The translations under genes and the position numbers were made by a program. Positions 26,333-39,226 of a stretch of DNA of 64,000 bases are shown here, piece by piece. Origin of the DNA: Trematomus loennbergii (Eukaryota; Chordata; Actinopteri; Perciformes; Nototheniidae); NCBI GenBank assembly GCA_012861695.1, contig JAAOOA010000267.1, positions 127,001-191,000 on the forward strand, in the 5' to 3' direction. The first letter of the stretch is position 1. Every line of letters begins with the position of its first letter. The notes under the pieces were generated by a model. That model searched no databases and was not told the DNA's origin. It saw only the letters and a program-made list of their open reading frames with translations.

Positions 26333-27007
26333 TTAATGGCGGATCGCAAATAGCTTTTGGTTGCATACCGCCACCTACTGTACACGAGTGTGTATCATCA
26401 TGTCATCCCTCTAATAAACCAGCATATCGAAAACATAAAACTAAGAAACCATTAAATAAATAAAACAAAATAAAAACAAAAAACAAATCATCCATGATCT
26501 ATTCTAACCTAATGTTACATTATTTTCCCTTTCCCAGTTTCCCTCAGAAAGGTGAACGGTGCCTTTCTGGTAGCTCTTTCTCCTCTCCTTCTGTTCCTAG
26601 AATACCAGCTATTCCACTCCCTCTCTGCCTCTAAAACTTTATCCCTTAATTTTCCTCTTTCTACTCTATAGGTGACACAATGTAATAAAATATGTTCCAC
26701 ATTTTCCCTAACTCCACAGCTCCCACACTTATCACTGTCACTTTTCCCCATGACATACAGCGTACCATTCAATGCTGTGTGATTTATTCTGAGTCTAGCT
26801 ATCATGATTTCCTCCCTTCTGTTTCTTTATAAATATTAATTGTGATTGTCTTTTGAACTTTATGATACTCTTTGCCTTTCTGGTCTTCCTCCCACCTTTT
26901 CTGCCAGATCTCCATCCCTTTCTTCTTAATGACTGCTTTTCCTTCTCCTTCTCCAAGTTGAACTGGTAATGTGATTTCCTTTTGTAGTGCACTTTTTGCT
27001 CATTCAT

Positions 27008-27127
27008 CAGCACACTCGTTCCCTTTCACCCCCTCATGAGCACACTCGTTCCCTTTCACCCCCTCATGAGCACACTCGTTCCCTTTCACCCCTCATGAGC
27101 ACACTCGTTCCCTTTCACCCCTCATGA
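27008..27127. repeat. 30-bp minisatellite, four copies
   Basis: GCACACTCGTTCCCTTTCAC repeated with CCCCTCATGA, inside the LINE. Confidence 0.93.
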
Positions 27128-28002
27128 GCAGGCACCCAGCAGAACTGCAGATCTATGCCGCCTCTGTGAAGTCTAACAGGTTGTGATTCAGTTCTATGAG
27201 AATGTCTTCTCTGGCAGTTGTTGTTGACTGTATGCTTTTGAATATGGACAATGAATCTGTGCATATCACCACCCTATCTGGTCTGACCTCTTCAACCCAC
27301 TGTAATCCTATTATTACTGCCAGCATTTCTGCTGTACACTGATAGTTGATCTGACGCTCTTTTTGAGATCGATATTTTAAAGTCTGGGACATATATACCA
27401 ACTCCAACACACTCTTCCTTGGTCTTAGAACCCTCTGTGTACATTTTGAGGTAATTGTGATAATTACTCCTGAGGTACAAACTTGTTTTGAATCCTACTT
27501 CATTTATTTGCCACTCTCTTTTCTTTTCTACGATACTCACATCTATATTTACTATTGGAAAGAGCCATGGGGAACACTACTGAATGGGTTTGATGGTGAA
27601 AACTCAACTCATGCCGTATGTGCTTATTTTTCCTTTACTTGTCCATCCAAACCCACGCCCCTGAACTTGGAATATTCCTAGCACTCCTGTAATGTTTTGT
27701 TTGTGACATTTCCTTCCCCACTTCCTTTTAACCTGACCCAATAAGCAAGAGCAAGTTTCTCTCTCCTTAGCTCCAATGGAGTCTCTCCTGCTTCAACTAA
27801 TATTGCATTAGTAGGGGTTGACTTAATTGCACCTATACACAACCGTAACGCTTTATATTGTAACCTATCCATTTTTAGTAATGACGTTTTTGCTGCTGCT
27901 GCATATATTATACACCCGTAATCCAGAGTTGTCTCATAATTGCCCTATAGATGTCGATTAATGCCTGTTTGTCTGCCCCCCAGTCACATCCAGCCACTGC
28001 TC

Positions 28003-28075
28003 TTAACCTGTTAAGCCCCAAAGCCCCCGTCGGGCTTATTACTTTTTTTATTTAAATTTTTTTTCTAGGTTCAAC
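28003..28075. mobile_element. short CCTSTTAAGC-family MITE remnant
   Basis: TTAACCTGTTAAGCCCC interrupts the LINE. The start is the same as at 11,021, but only about 70 bp remain. Confidence 0.4.
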
Positions 28076-29339
28076 ACCTTTCTGGATTTTGTTTCCAAAT
28101 GTTTAATATGAGTTTTCCATGTACATTTAATATATAGCCCCAGATATTTAAATTCATTGACCTCATTCATCGGCTTTCCATATAATGTAAGCTTCTCAGT
28201 CTCCATTTTACGTTTATTTGTCAAATTTCATGAAGCAAGATGTGCTTGCTGACAGCTTGAAACCCCAGTTGTATGACCACTTCTCCACTTTCTTTATAGC
28301 TTTCCCTATCTTCTCAAACACATATGGAACATTTCTTCCCCGTATCCATATGGCCCCGTCATCTGCATATAGCGCAGATTTTATGCATCCATCCAAATTA
28401 CTAAAAATGTCATTATCATAACGTTAAATAATATCGGCTGATTGAACTCCATTGAGGAATACCATGTTCTATACTGAACTCTTTTGAAACCTCTGCCCCT
28501 ACTTAGACTCTGAATTTCCTGTCTGATCAAAAAGCCATGATCCAGTTATACATTCTCCCTCCAACACCCATTCTACTCAATTTGATGAGCAACCCATCCC
28601 TCGACTCATACGCCTTTTCAATATCAAAAATATACTATTGCCATAACCTCTTTCATTTTCATGTCTTTTCCACCTCATTGCTTACTCTTACCAAAGCATC
28701 TATTGTGGATCTTCCTTTATGAAAACCATGAAAATGACTCAGTACCCCTCTCTGTTCTAAGACGTGTGATATGCACTATCATCTTCTCCATCCATTTACA
28801 CAAGTGTGATGTAAGTGCTGTGGGTCTGTAGTGACTGGGATTAGCAGGATCCTTCCCTGGCTTATTAAATGGAAATATGACTGCCATTTTCCAACTCCTT
28901 TGGTAAAACTCCATTTCTCCAGATTTGATTAAATAGTCTCAGGACTCATTTGAATGTTTCCACAGGTAACTGCCGGAACATGGCATAGCATAACTGGTCT
29001 TGTCCTGGTGCTGAGTATCCTGTACCTTGTAAAGCTATTTTAAGTTCTGCTATTGAGAAGTCTACATCAAGAGCTGATTTATCATGCTGTCTCTTTTCCC
29101 TCACATTTTCATTTTCTCTTAAACCCTTCTAATGATAAAGTGCTGGACAGAAAACATAAAAAATACTGACATTTTTCTTTTTTAAAGCGATAATGTTGGA
29201 TCTAAAGGTGACTTGTATGTGTTTTTCTAAGTAATTGATTTTCCAATAACAAGGGATTAACATTGAATGAAGTTATTTAAGAAAATTCTATATTTGATTT
29301 CTTGCATATTATCATGAATTGAACTCGTCTCTTGTGCAG

Positions 29340-29569
29340 AATCAGGATTTAAAAACCCACCCTCAGCAGAGGAGCCTCTCTACGCCCCCGTGATGAAGGT
29401 AGGACTGTAAATGTTCCTCATAACGGCTTGAAAATATACTTTACATTTAAAACATTAAATTAAATGTCATGGTTAAGTAAATTAATTTAGATTAAATTGT
29501 TTCCTTGAATGTTTTTCTTTTATCTTTCAGGACTCGTTCGGCAAATTGAGAGACGCTCCGTCAGATTAG
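29340..29569 (+). CDS. orphan 3' exons of an unidentified receptor-like tail
   Basis: Exon 29,340-29,398 follows a TTGTGCAG acceptor and encodes SGFKNPPSAEEPLYAPVMK before a GTAGGA donor. Exon 29,531-29,569 follows TCTTTCAG and continues in phase as DSFGKLRDAPSD with a TAG stop. ATTAAA at 29,718 could be the polyadenylation signal. LYAPVM is a tyrosine motif of the kind seen in cytoplasmic tails. Upstream exons were not found, and the LTR and LINE insertions at 25,056-29,100 may have separated or replaced them. Confidence 0.4.
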
Positions 29570-30645
29570 CAAATTGTTCAGAAAGGATTTTCAGTTCAAC
29601 TCAGATCAATGTTCAGTCAAATATATTCAACTGAAATCTCCCTAGATTTCATTTATTCAGTGAAGTTTTACTTGAAAATATTTTCTTTGAACAACCACAA
29701 CTTTTCTACTGTAAGCCATTAAAGTCCACACATTTAAACACAAGTTGTGTTTAAGATATACCCAATTCTGCTTTTGGGGGTTTTCACTTTCCTGATATAT
29801 AGATGTTATGGCATGTGAATGGTCTGCTAAGGTTAAAACAGTTCCCTCCAGAGGTACACATTAACAGTGTGACAGGAAAGAGAGGAGTCGAGCTGGTTTC
29901 ACTCTGCAGGCTGATGAGGGGAAGTGGAAACAGGTGCAGAGAACACATTTCACTGTGTGTGCTGTGTGCTCTGCATGTGTGACCGATAAAGAGGGTTTCA
30001 TCCCTCCCTATTCTATAATTCTAAAAAAAAAAGAAAAGAAACAGGTGAGCAGGTGAACCAGGTCTGTGACTGCACTCTGAGAAGTGAGGAGTTCAACATG
30101 ACTCTGAGAGTGTGGAGACATCTGGTGGACAGAGGGAGCATAACAAATAATGCAGGTTTATTGTGTCATATATAATATGCATATTCAGCTCCTCTGCACC
30201 TGCAGTCAGTTGACAAACACTGCAGACAATAAATACACAAATTATACAAATACATAAATACAAATAGATTGAAAACGGCTGAATTTACTATTATTGGACA
30301 AAATGTGTCACAGCGACATGCGCCTGGTTTCTCTTTCAGGATGAACAGAACAGAGTTTCTTTAATCAATGCAGATGCTGTTTAAGATAGAAGCCTTTATT
30401 GTCATTTCAATTACAAATACAATAAAATGCCCGTACGAGCAGTTCTTAAAATACTCACACATGAACAACAAATTCACAAACTATTTTAGAAAAAGACAAG
30501 AACAAGAAGAAGAGGAAAAGACAGTTTAAGAGCTTTAGTGAACGATTAAGGCAGTTCTATAATATGATAAGATAAGATAATATGTGGCTGTATAAAAGTA
30601 GATGTGATAAAATGACCAGAGTTTGAGTTCATGACGTGGGTTGCA

Positions 30646-30683
<38 letters not shown>

Positions 30684-31785
30684 AGCTCAGAGTGTGTATG
30701 GTTTGGGAGAGAAACTGTTTAATAGTATGTGAATATACTCTCTATGGCAGAGTGGTAAAACCTTGTTCAATGATGTGACAGTTAAAGCAATATTACAATT
30801 ACAATGAATCTGAAAACAGTGACACAGAAACACACTGTGACGCGTTTTATAGTTCATGTGTTCTCACAGTCACCTTCACACTTTCACAGGACAGTCAATA
30901 TAACACATGTTTAACCACAGACTCAGCGCGATGCAGAAACACTTTTAACTCGGCAGTAAACCACAGCGAGAGTATTTAGAATCAGCCGTGTGTCTGTGAG
31001 ATGGAACAAGTCGGTTTAACTGTGAAACCACAACAAACTTTCATATCTTAAAACATAAATGAGCATTCGCTTTGATAACTAACCACTACATTTGTTCTTC
31101 TTCAAAGAAAGAACTATTTATTTCTAATACTTTATAAACAAATATCAGTGCATTCTTATTCAGCTTTTCATTTAGTACACCGTGTGAAACAGTTTTCAAA
31201 ACTCCATCTTCACTGTAAAACAAATACAGAACAAATGTTAATAATATAGAATATAGGGTATTATAGAGGTAGGCTTTGTTAAAATGTTATATATGTATTT
31301 ATATCATTTACGGGTAGTAAGCACGATTATAACTATTTCTAAAGTTCAAGAATAATAATGAGGAATGGTACAAAATCTAATTTGAAGTTGAATGCATGAC
31401 TCCAGTAAAGGGTATGTATGTTAGAAGGTTACACTTTTGTTCTATATATAATATTTAGTTAAACCAAAATGTATATATTTGCACATTATTTAAAACCCTC
31501 GTACAACCAACTACACACCCATGTTGTCCAAAGTTGTAAATATTAGGATGTTTAAACATTAATTATAATAATTGAATTCTCAGTCTTAGCGGCTGGATTG
31601 TAGAATACAAGGCGTCCTCTGCTACGGATGGCTCTGCGTTGAAAATATAGGTTATGATACTGGTAACTATCATGTAGCAGTCTGAATGTTTGTATTACCA
31701 ACAAGCACAATAAACATCACAATAAAGCCTTTAAAGCTTTAAAATCTGTTATAACTCAAATAGTTCTAATCTCATTGAGTCTCAC
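29570..31785. other. no gene seen
   Basis: Intergenic or distal intron sequence with a GT microsatellite at about 30,648-30,680. No coding exon could be supported. Confidence 0.5.
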
Positions 31786-34700
31786 CCTGTTGTTGAGTTT
31801 CTCCCGGCCCAAGGTGTAGTAAACGGCTGTTGAATATGATTGATCCACACCTGATGAGAGACATAGTTAATCATCTGATATATAATATATAATATAACTA
31901 TTACTAGAAAATCAGACCAGTTGTTTTTACCAATGTTCTGACAGACAGAAAAAGGCCCAAAAACATGATTATCTTTGGGCAAACAGTCCCAAGGTATTTA
32001 AAAGGCCCAATTATGCTTTTTGTGGTGTCCCGTCTCATGTAGTGTGTTTTGTGGTTCTAGTCCATGTAAAAGGTCTGCAAAGGCTAACAGTCCTGTGTTC
32101 CGGAGTTTCTCTCCCAAACACCCCCCCCCCCCTTAACAATAATTGTCTAAAAAGTTTGCCTTTAGATTCCAATTAAGACACAACCGTACTTGACATAAGT
32201 AAAAGCATGTAAGTGAAATTAAAGCAGTAGTAACCCTTTCAGGTTTAAGTACCTTTCTTCTTCCTGTTTTGTGATACCACAGCATACGTCATTTGGCCTG
32301 AATCCACTGCACTGGTCTCTACTGGAACTAGCAAAAAAATACATATAGTTTAGCTGACATGACAGATAAATGGACAGACAAATAATAAGACAGCAAAACA
32401 GCAAGTGTTTATTAAGTACAGAATATTGTTTAATTAGATATGTAACATCCTTTAAACAATTGGTCGTATTTTAATACCACTAATAACTACACTCTAGTTA
32501 TTTTGCACATGACGAAAAAGCCTTTGAATCTTCTATTTGAAAGTCCTAGTACATTAAAGGTCGGGTAGGTAAGTTTGAGAAACCAGCTCCAGATCGCTAG
32601 AATTTGAAAATACACAACCGGAGAAAATCTGCCACTTCCGTACAGAGCCCCTCCTCCAACACACACGAACACGCACATGACCAATGAGGGCACGAGATAA
32701 GTTTGTGCACAGATGGAAGGCTGACAGGCAGGTAGGCCATCCAGTTATTTTAGCCGGCCCGGCTCAGATGATTGGTCGTACTTTTTACAGTACTACGGCT
32801 TCCACAGATGACATTTTGTTATGGATATTTTGTCAAAGCACTTCAGATATTCATTGCTATCCGGATGTTAAGAGCATTCCATGGAATATAACAAAAAGTG
32901 TATCTCAAGCCGGTTTCTCAAACTTACCTACCCCACCTTTAAGGTAAGCTAATTACATCACTTAGATATTTATGAAGGATGCAACCTGGTTTGTGTTCTC
33001 ACCTGTGTGATGCTCAGCCGGTCCAGGTGTTTGTGTGGACAGGCAGAGCAACACTGCAGCATAGTAAAGGAAAAACAACATTAAAATCTAACCAGAAACA
33101 GAAGAAGATTCAGACATGGCATGACGAGTATAGAAACCATTTTCTTCCATGCCTCATTTTGTGACATCAAACATCAATGGATCTATTTTTAAGAGGTAGA
33201 AAAACCCATACATAAAATACAAATACAATCTATAGGGTAGCAGACCTTCGCCAAGACCGACCAAATACCTTCAAAGCGTTAAGAAAGATAATTAATGTAA
33301 TGGCTCAAAATAGAACTGAGTGTTTCCTTATTATCAAAACCTAGAATCCTGAATGTCACGAAATTAGTTTTTTCATTATTCTTAGGCTTGGGTGTGATGA
33401 CGTTTAGTCGTCTCATTTAGACACTCAGCAACCGCCGTTTTGAAATCCACCAGTCCGGTATTTACTGACGTATTTTATGACTTCGAACAAACGGTCAAAT
33501 CTCTTCAGCTTGTGTTAACCACAGACCGAATTTCAGGCTAAAACCAAAGAAAATACTTCAATACAAGGGAACACGAAGTGCTAAAATGCTGACTCATTTC
33601 AGGTTTTTAAGACTCACCTGCAGCTCTCCATAGCCTATAGTAGCAGATTGTTGGTGAATTTAATCTGTACCTCTGTGCCGATAACTTTTGCAAAATCGAT
33701 GTTCCCACGGCCAGCAGCAGAAGCATCAATGAAACAGAGACAAAGATCCACGGGGAGAGAGTGGAGGAAGTCTCTTTAGCTGAAACTGAAATAGGAATGA
33801 TTAACTTAGGAGCAGAAGGTAATCACATGTATTTCTTACATCAATTTGACATGCATCACCAAAGTGTTGAAGACATTATAAATCAATACGTATAATACCG
33901 TTAAATAATATATAATATTCTGTAATGTTGGTACTTTAAGTATATTTTGATTTGTTGTCATATACTCTTACTCAAGATCTGAGCATTTCTTCCACTTCTC
34001 ATTCAATTCAAAGATGCAAAGATTCAAAAGGTTCAATGTCATATCATATACACAACTACAGTGTAGTTGTGTATATGATATGAACAACATCACAGGTTCC
34101 AAACATGCAATTACAAGACATTAAACAAAATAAAGTAACAAAAAAAATCAAGTAAGTTTTACTTGTATTAAAATATAAAATTAATTAAATATCTGAGTAC
34201 AAAGGTTATATCTCACCTCTGACAGTCAGCCAGCTCTCTGGTGATTCTCCACCGTCAGGGATGCTGCACTTGTAGAGTCCTTCATCAGATTTGTAACATT
34301 GTGGATGGTGATGTTTCCTGTGGAGCTGCTTCTGATGAGGCGGCCATCTTTATAGAAGTCAGCTTGAGAGGATGGAGGAAGTGGTCGTCTTTTCCTGCAG
34401 CTCAGAGTCACAGGTTCTCCCTCCATCACAGGAAGCACAGGACTCTCCAGGATCGCAGAGCCACCTGAACAACAAGGTTTTAAAGCCTTTCATAACATTT
34501 GAAGAAACTGCATACGTTAAAGGCAACAACGCTACAGTCAACGAATCATGAATGCAAAATCTGCCATGAAATGTTTCAATCAACAAAAAGCCCCGTTACA
34601 TGTTGCCCCGTGTTTGTTCAACACTTCACTTTGTTAAGTGTCAAATAGCCTCACGTGGAGCACTGAACCCTTCAGTAACACACAAGCATGGCAGGAAGTA

Positions 34701-36726
34701 GATCACTCAGAAAGTTGGCGAGATAATCTAAACTCAGAAACGTATAAACAAAATGATGTCTGTCATCACAGTGATTGCTCACTTTGTGTGCACTAGTTTT
34801 GACTTATCTCTTCTTTTAGCTTTCTCTTAACGTCTTTTTCATTTCATTCTCAGAGAAATCTCATACATTTCTGATCTCACCTCTGACAGCCAGCCGGCTC
34901 TCTGGTGATTCTCTACCGTCAGGATGCTGCACTTGTAGAGTCCTTCATCAGATTTAGAAACTCTTTGGATGGTGATGATTCCTGTAGAACTGCTCCTGAT
35001 GAGGCGGCCATCTTTATAGAAGTCAGCTGACAGGATGGAGGAAGTGGTCGTCTTGTTCCTGCAGCTCAGAGTCACAGATTCTCCCTCCATCACAGGAAGC
35101 ACAGGACTCTCCAGGATCACAGAGCCACCTGAACAACATCGGGATCAAACGTTCAGTTTGAGTTTTTTAGAAGAAGTTTTTTTAATTTAGACGAAGGCAT
35201 TGTGAAGATACTGAGATGTAAATCAGGTTGCAACATTTTACAGAATAATTGAAAATATCAGAAATAAGCTGAACACATTGATGAATGAATCAGAAATTAA
35301 ACAGTAATGTATAGTGTATCGTCTGCATAGAGGTTCATAATATGAAACTGTTCCTGATATCGTTGCAGCGTTGAACGTTGAGTGTGTTATTTATATAATA
35401 TTTTTAGAAATTATTAAAATGACATCTGAGACAGGAGAAAACCACAATTTGGCTTAGATTTTAGAAACATATTGATTTGGAATTTGAATAGACTATGCTT
35501 AATGACTATGCTCAGCTTTGTGCACGCTGTTTGCTTTTTATTGCACTTTCTTGATTATTCTGATATTTTTTACAATATTAAGATAGAAAACATTTTTTTG
35601 GTAAAAAAAAGGATATGTTTATTTCATAACCTTGGCATACATTGCACTTTTTAACAAACAGTGTATAGAATCACGAGTATTGCGGAGTTGTTTTCCACAT
35701 ACAGGGAACTTGTCTTCTTGTTTTAAATTTCATACATACACACAGAAAGAGATTGTTGCTGAGTTAATGTCAACATACCGGTGATAATGACTTTCACAGA
35801 GTTGCTTTTCTTCCCTCCAGCCTCACACCAGTAATCTCCACTGTCCTCTTTATAGGAGATTTTAATGGTGCAAGTAGTTTCATTCAATGAGCCCCATATT
35901 GAGCCATCACAAGTTTCCTTTCCTGCTTTGCTCCACCGTAAAATGTTCACATCAGTCAAACCATCGAAGCCCACACATCTTAAAGAGACAGGCTCGTATT
36001 CAAAGACTTGAAGTCTGGATGGTTCGATCCAAACATCTGCATCTGAAACTGAGAAATAAATGTGTTGTTGAGATTAATATATAGCACTTTAAATAAAGTT
36101 ATGATTTTTTTTGTTGTTGCATTTTTTTTTCTTTTTTTGGTAAACAAGCTTCTTACCAACTTTCTGTTCACAGAGCTGCAGAAACACCGTCATCCCTGCA
36201 GAGACAACAGAGACAAACATCACATATTCTTATATTAATTTTATTACCTTGACTTTATTGTTTAATTATCTTTGATAGATAATACTTTTAAAACAATTGA
36301 AAATCTTAAAATGTTAATCATTTGTATTTATTTATATGGAGGTAGATTTGTCTCAATATTATGTGTTTGGACAGATCAACCCGTGTGTAAATGTAAAAAA
36401 CTCCAAAAATTCCCAAAAGGATTTGTAAAATCACAAAATATTAATGGAAATGTGTAAAATTTATAAAATGCACGTCAAGCAGCAATTATTTTCAGACTGC
36501 ATACTCTGAAAATGCTTGAAACCATGTCATCGTCCCAAAATGGCAGAACACGTAGATTTTTACATTTACACACGGGTTAGTGATCTGTTCACACAAATAA
36601 TATTGACACAAATCTAGCTCCATATGTTCCTTTAGCTAATATGATCTAGTAACATCTTTTATATGAAAAACATCAGATAAGGACTCAGTACTCACACAGT
36701 GTGATGCAGAGCGCTGTGGCCTCCAT
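31786..36726 (-). CDS. Fc-receptor-like Ig protein with tyrosine-motif tail
   Basis: Minus exons: signal peptide 36,696-36,726 (MEATALCITL) and 36,157-36,195; Ig domain 1 at 35,779-36,042 (FEYEPVSLRCVGF, then EDSGDYWCEAGGKKSNSV); Ig domain 2 at 34,881-35,128 and Ig domain 3 at 34,217-34,464 (both with PVMEGE and [15 protein letters not shown]); membrane exon 33,671-33,779 (PWIFVSVSLMLLLLAVGT); tail exons 33,003-33,053, 32,253-32,327 (QMTYAVVSQN) and 31,786-31,850 (STAVYYTLGRE). The last tail exons join in phase, and their two YxxV/L motifs resemble ITIMs, suggesting an inhibitory leukocyte receptor. The family fits teleost FcRL/LITR-type receptors. Ig exons 2 and 3 are 248 instead of 249 bases, so each carries a net one-base deletion. 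The stop codon is not located. Confidence 0.75.
32558..32938. mobile_element. TTAA-flanked MITE, GGTAGGTA family, copy 2
   Basis: TTAA at 32,554-32,557 is followed by AGGTCGGGTAGGTAAGTTTG. The complement, ending CTTACCTACCCCACCT, is followed by TTAA at 32,939-32,942. The interior is nearly identical to 5,347-5,716. It lies in an intron of the receptor gene. Confidence 0.85.
33369..33480. repeat. dispersed repeat, copy 2
   Basis: Matches 9,322-9,425 (GTGATGACGTTTAGTCGTCT; GTATTTACTGACGTATTTTA). In a receptor intron. Confidence 0.6.
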
Positions 36727-37757
36727 GGCGTCTGGCTGCTGACTGAGTGAACCTCACACTGAAATGTAAAAAAAGAAGAGGGGTGGTCTCTTCCTGTGTG
36801 GCTCACTAATGAAACGCCTTGTAGCTCAGACGCGTGTCATGGAAGGAAATACGTGTCAGTGGTGGGGTTAATATTAGAGGCTGAGGCCAAAAACTCACAT
36901 GTGAGAAAGACAACTTTACGTCTTGATGTGTAAAACAGACAAAAAGCATTATGACATGACGGAAAAATACTTTAAATACACACAACTGACACAGAATTAA
37001 ACACTGTTATGATGCTGTCTTTAAAGTATGGAGTACCACAAGGCAGAATTGCCTGGGGAAACATGAGGTTTAAAAGAGTACAAATTACAAAGAGATGGTC
37101 AACACTGTCACAAGCAGACTGGAAGGCAAAGTGTATGCCCTTTGATGTCACTCTACAAAGCCCTAAGAGCATCACTGACATGATGAGGAGGCCATCGAGA
37201 ACATCACAGAGGCAGAGGAGAAAGACTCAAGAGGGCTCTGGGTCAGGGAAAAGGTCTTTGGGGAGGAGCAATCATCTGAACAAGTCAAGTCGTGATGTGA
37301 TCAACAACGTCTGAGTCAGCAGCATCAAAGAGATGTATTCAATAAAATGTACCCACAACTCAATGAGGAGTGATGAGGCTTCATCGTCATTTACAAAAGA
37401 GATCTGAAGAGTCTCAGCCTTAGATTGACCCAATGCAGGAAGCTGATCAGCTGCAGTTTGAGCTTCAACAAAGAAGGTGACTCTGAATGCTAAAGCTAAA
37501 ATATATATGAGAAGAGTGTGCTTCTAACTTGATAGGCCTGTTTCAACATGACATACTTCATGCACAAAGTGAGTAATGTGTTTGTTCATGATGTTCTCAG
37601 CCACGTGTTAACTGGTAACGGTTTCATCTAGAGCTCTGAGCTGAAACCACAGAGTCTGACCCCAGCCTCAGAAACACTCTGCACAGGAAGAGGAAGTTCT
37701 CACTCACATTATATTTCTGTGTCTCACAGTGAGACGCTCAGACAGCAGGAAGACATC
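36727..37757. promoter_or_regulatory. shared upstream region of divergent receptor genes
   Basis: Both receptor start codons face away from this 1.03 kb, so it must hold both promoters. AGAGGAAGTTC near 37,690 fits a PU.1/ETS site common in myeloid genes. GGAAGAG also occurs on the opposite strand near 36,790. Factor binding is inference. A frame at 37,009-37,314 was examined and not supported as a gene. Confidence 0.4.
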
Positions 37758-39226
37758 ATGGAGGTCACAGCGCTCTGCAGCCGACTGCGTGAGTCTCAGC
37801 TTTCTTTCAACTTTCATTTATTCTTTTATATTAACACATATGAGGCTGATTTACAGTTTTCTTTACTTTTATATCCAGTGACGTGTGTCATCGTTCTGCT
37901 GGGTGCACATATTCAGAAGAGCTCTACGGGAAACAATGGTGTGTAGCAACTACTAAAGATTCACATGCTCATGTCGATAGGAAATACCAGTGTGTCCGTG
38001 CATTGTGTTGTGTTGACAAATACAGTGATTTTCTTCATTGACATCATAGTTTTGCATATTTGTATAAACCAGATGATTCATTGTCTCTCTCTTTCAGACG
38101 CAGCTTTGCACATCGTCCAGAGAGACTGCAGCTCTTTGAATACGAGCCCTTCTCTTTTCTCTGCGAGGGTCTTGGCTCTGCTCTGAGGGGGTTAAGGAAC
38201 AACAATGAGTTAATTCAGGGTTGTTATAATATTGATTCATCAACACTGAACTGCAGCATTCAACAGACCTATGATTCAGACAGTGGAGTTTACTGGTGTG
38301 AGGATGAGAAAGGAGAGAAGAGCAACTCTGTCCACATCACAGTCACTGGTATGTTTATCATAATTAAGACTGCAAACTGCAATGCTCTTTCCTTTAATTC
38401 AGATATAATGCACTAGTTTTCAATGTTACATCTATATACAGTACTTGTAAAACATATTGATTCTGACCAAGTGTGTCATAAATATGCAGGAAGTGCAATG
38501 ACCCTTAGCTTTTTAATATGCAGACGATACACTACTCTATGTTACTATCTAATTTCTGATTTATTGATCATGTAGTTCTGCTTATTTTCTGATATTTTCA
38601 TTCAGTATGTGTATGATGATACACATTTTACATTCACTGTATTTTCAGGATGACATTTCTTCCTCTGTCTAAATCATCTCCTATTCTTTATTATAAATAA
38701 CAAAGATAAGACTAAACGTTTGATCCTGATGTTGTTCAGGTGGCTCTGTGATCCTGGAGAGTCCTGTGCTTCCTGTGATGGAGGAGAATCTGTGACTCTG
38801 AGCTGCAGAACAAGACGACCACTTCCTCCATCCTGTCAGCTGATTCTATAAAGATGGCCGCCTCATCAGGAGCAGCTCTACAGGAATCAGAGAACCTGAA
38901 CATCTGCAGGGTTTCTAAATCTGATGAAGGACTCTACAAGTGCAGCATCTCTGACGGTGGAGAATCACCAGAGAGCTGGCTGGCTGTCAGAGGTGAGATA
39001 TTGCATGAAAGCTAACATTTGGAGAATATATGTGGAGTTTTTTATTATAGTATATTCACGTTGTGTTGTGTTTGCAGTTGTTCACAGAGAGACGTGTCCC
39101 TGCTCGGATCACTCCCTTCACGTCCTCCTCATCTCAAGGACTGTGTTCACCGTAGTGATGGTGGCTCTGCTGCTGCTGCTGGTGGGACTGCTGCATTGTG
39201 GGAAACTCAGGGTCACACTGAAATAA
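37758..39226 (+). CDS. Fc-receptor-like Ig protein with short tail
   Basis: Exon 37,758-37,788 ([10 protein letters not shown]) and exon 37,879-37,938 ([15 protein letters not shown]) give a signal peptide nearly identical at its start to the minus-strand neighbour. Ig domain 1 is 38,098-38,348 ([17 protein letters not shown], then [19 protein letters not shown]). Ig domain 2 is 38,740-38,992. The last exon, 39,078-39,226, has a membrane segment ([18 protein letters not shown]) and stops eleven residues later at KLRVTLK. There is no tyrosine motif, and no charged residue inside the membrane segment apart from the terminal H. Ig exon 1 is 251 bases instead of 252 (CCC to CC near 38,118). Ig exon 2 shows at least three one-base losses relative to its paralogues. 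Either a short-tailed partner of the neighbouring receptor or a decaying copy. Confidence 0.7.

Larger units (their letters stand above)
26333..29100 (-). mobile_element. non-LTR retrotransposon with RNase H (LINE), decayed
   Basis: On the minus strand, in order: a reverse transcriptase start near 28,900 (KPGKDPANPSHYRPTALTS); the catalytic YADD box at about 28,370 (ALYADDGAIW); the RT thumb near 27,850; RNase H pieces at 27,540-27,150 (YTEGSKT, AEMLAVIIGLQWVEE, CTDSLS); and a terminal CGSC...H..LHC zinc knuckle near 26,720. Frameshifts separate all pieces. RNase H after RT is typical of the I/Nimb group of LINEs. The 5' part (endonuclease) is missing. Confidence 0.85.

Noticed and set aside
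37009..37314. Possible gene in the receptor intergenic region (frame with GVPQGR)
   Set aside because: GVPQG recalls reverse transcriptases, but no other RT motif follows and composition is ordinary.
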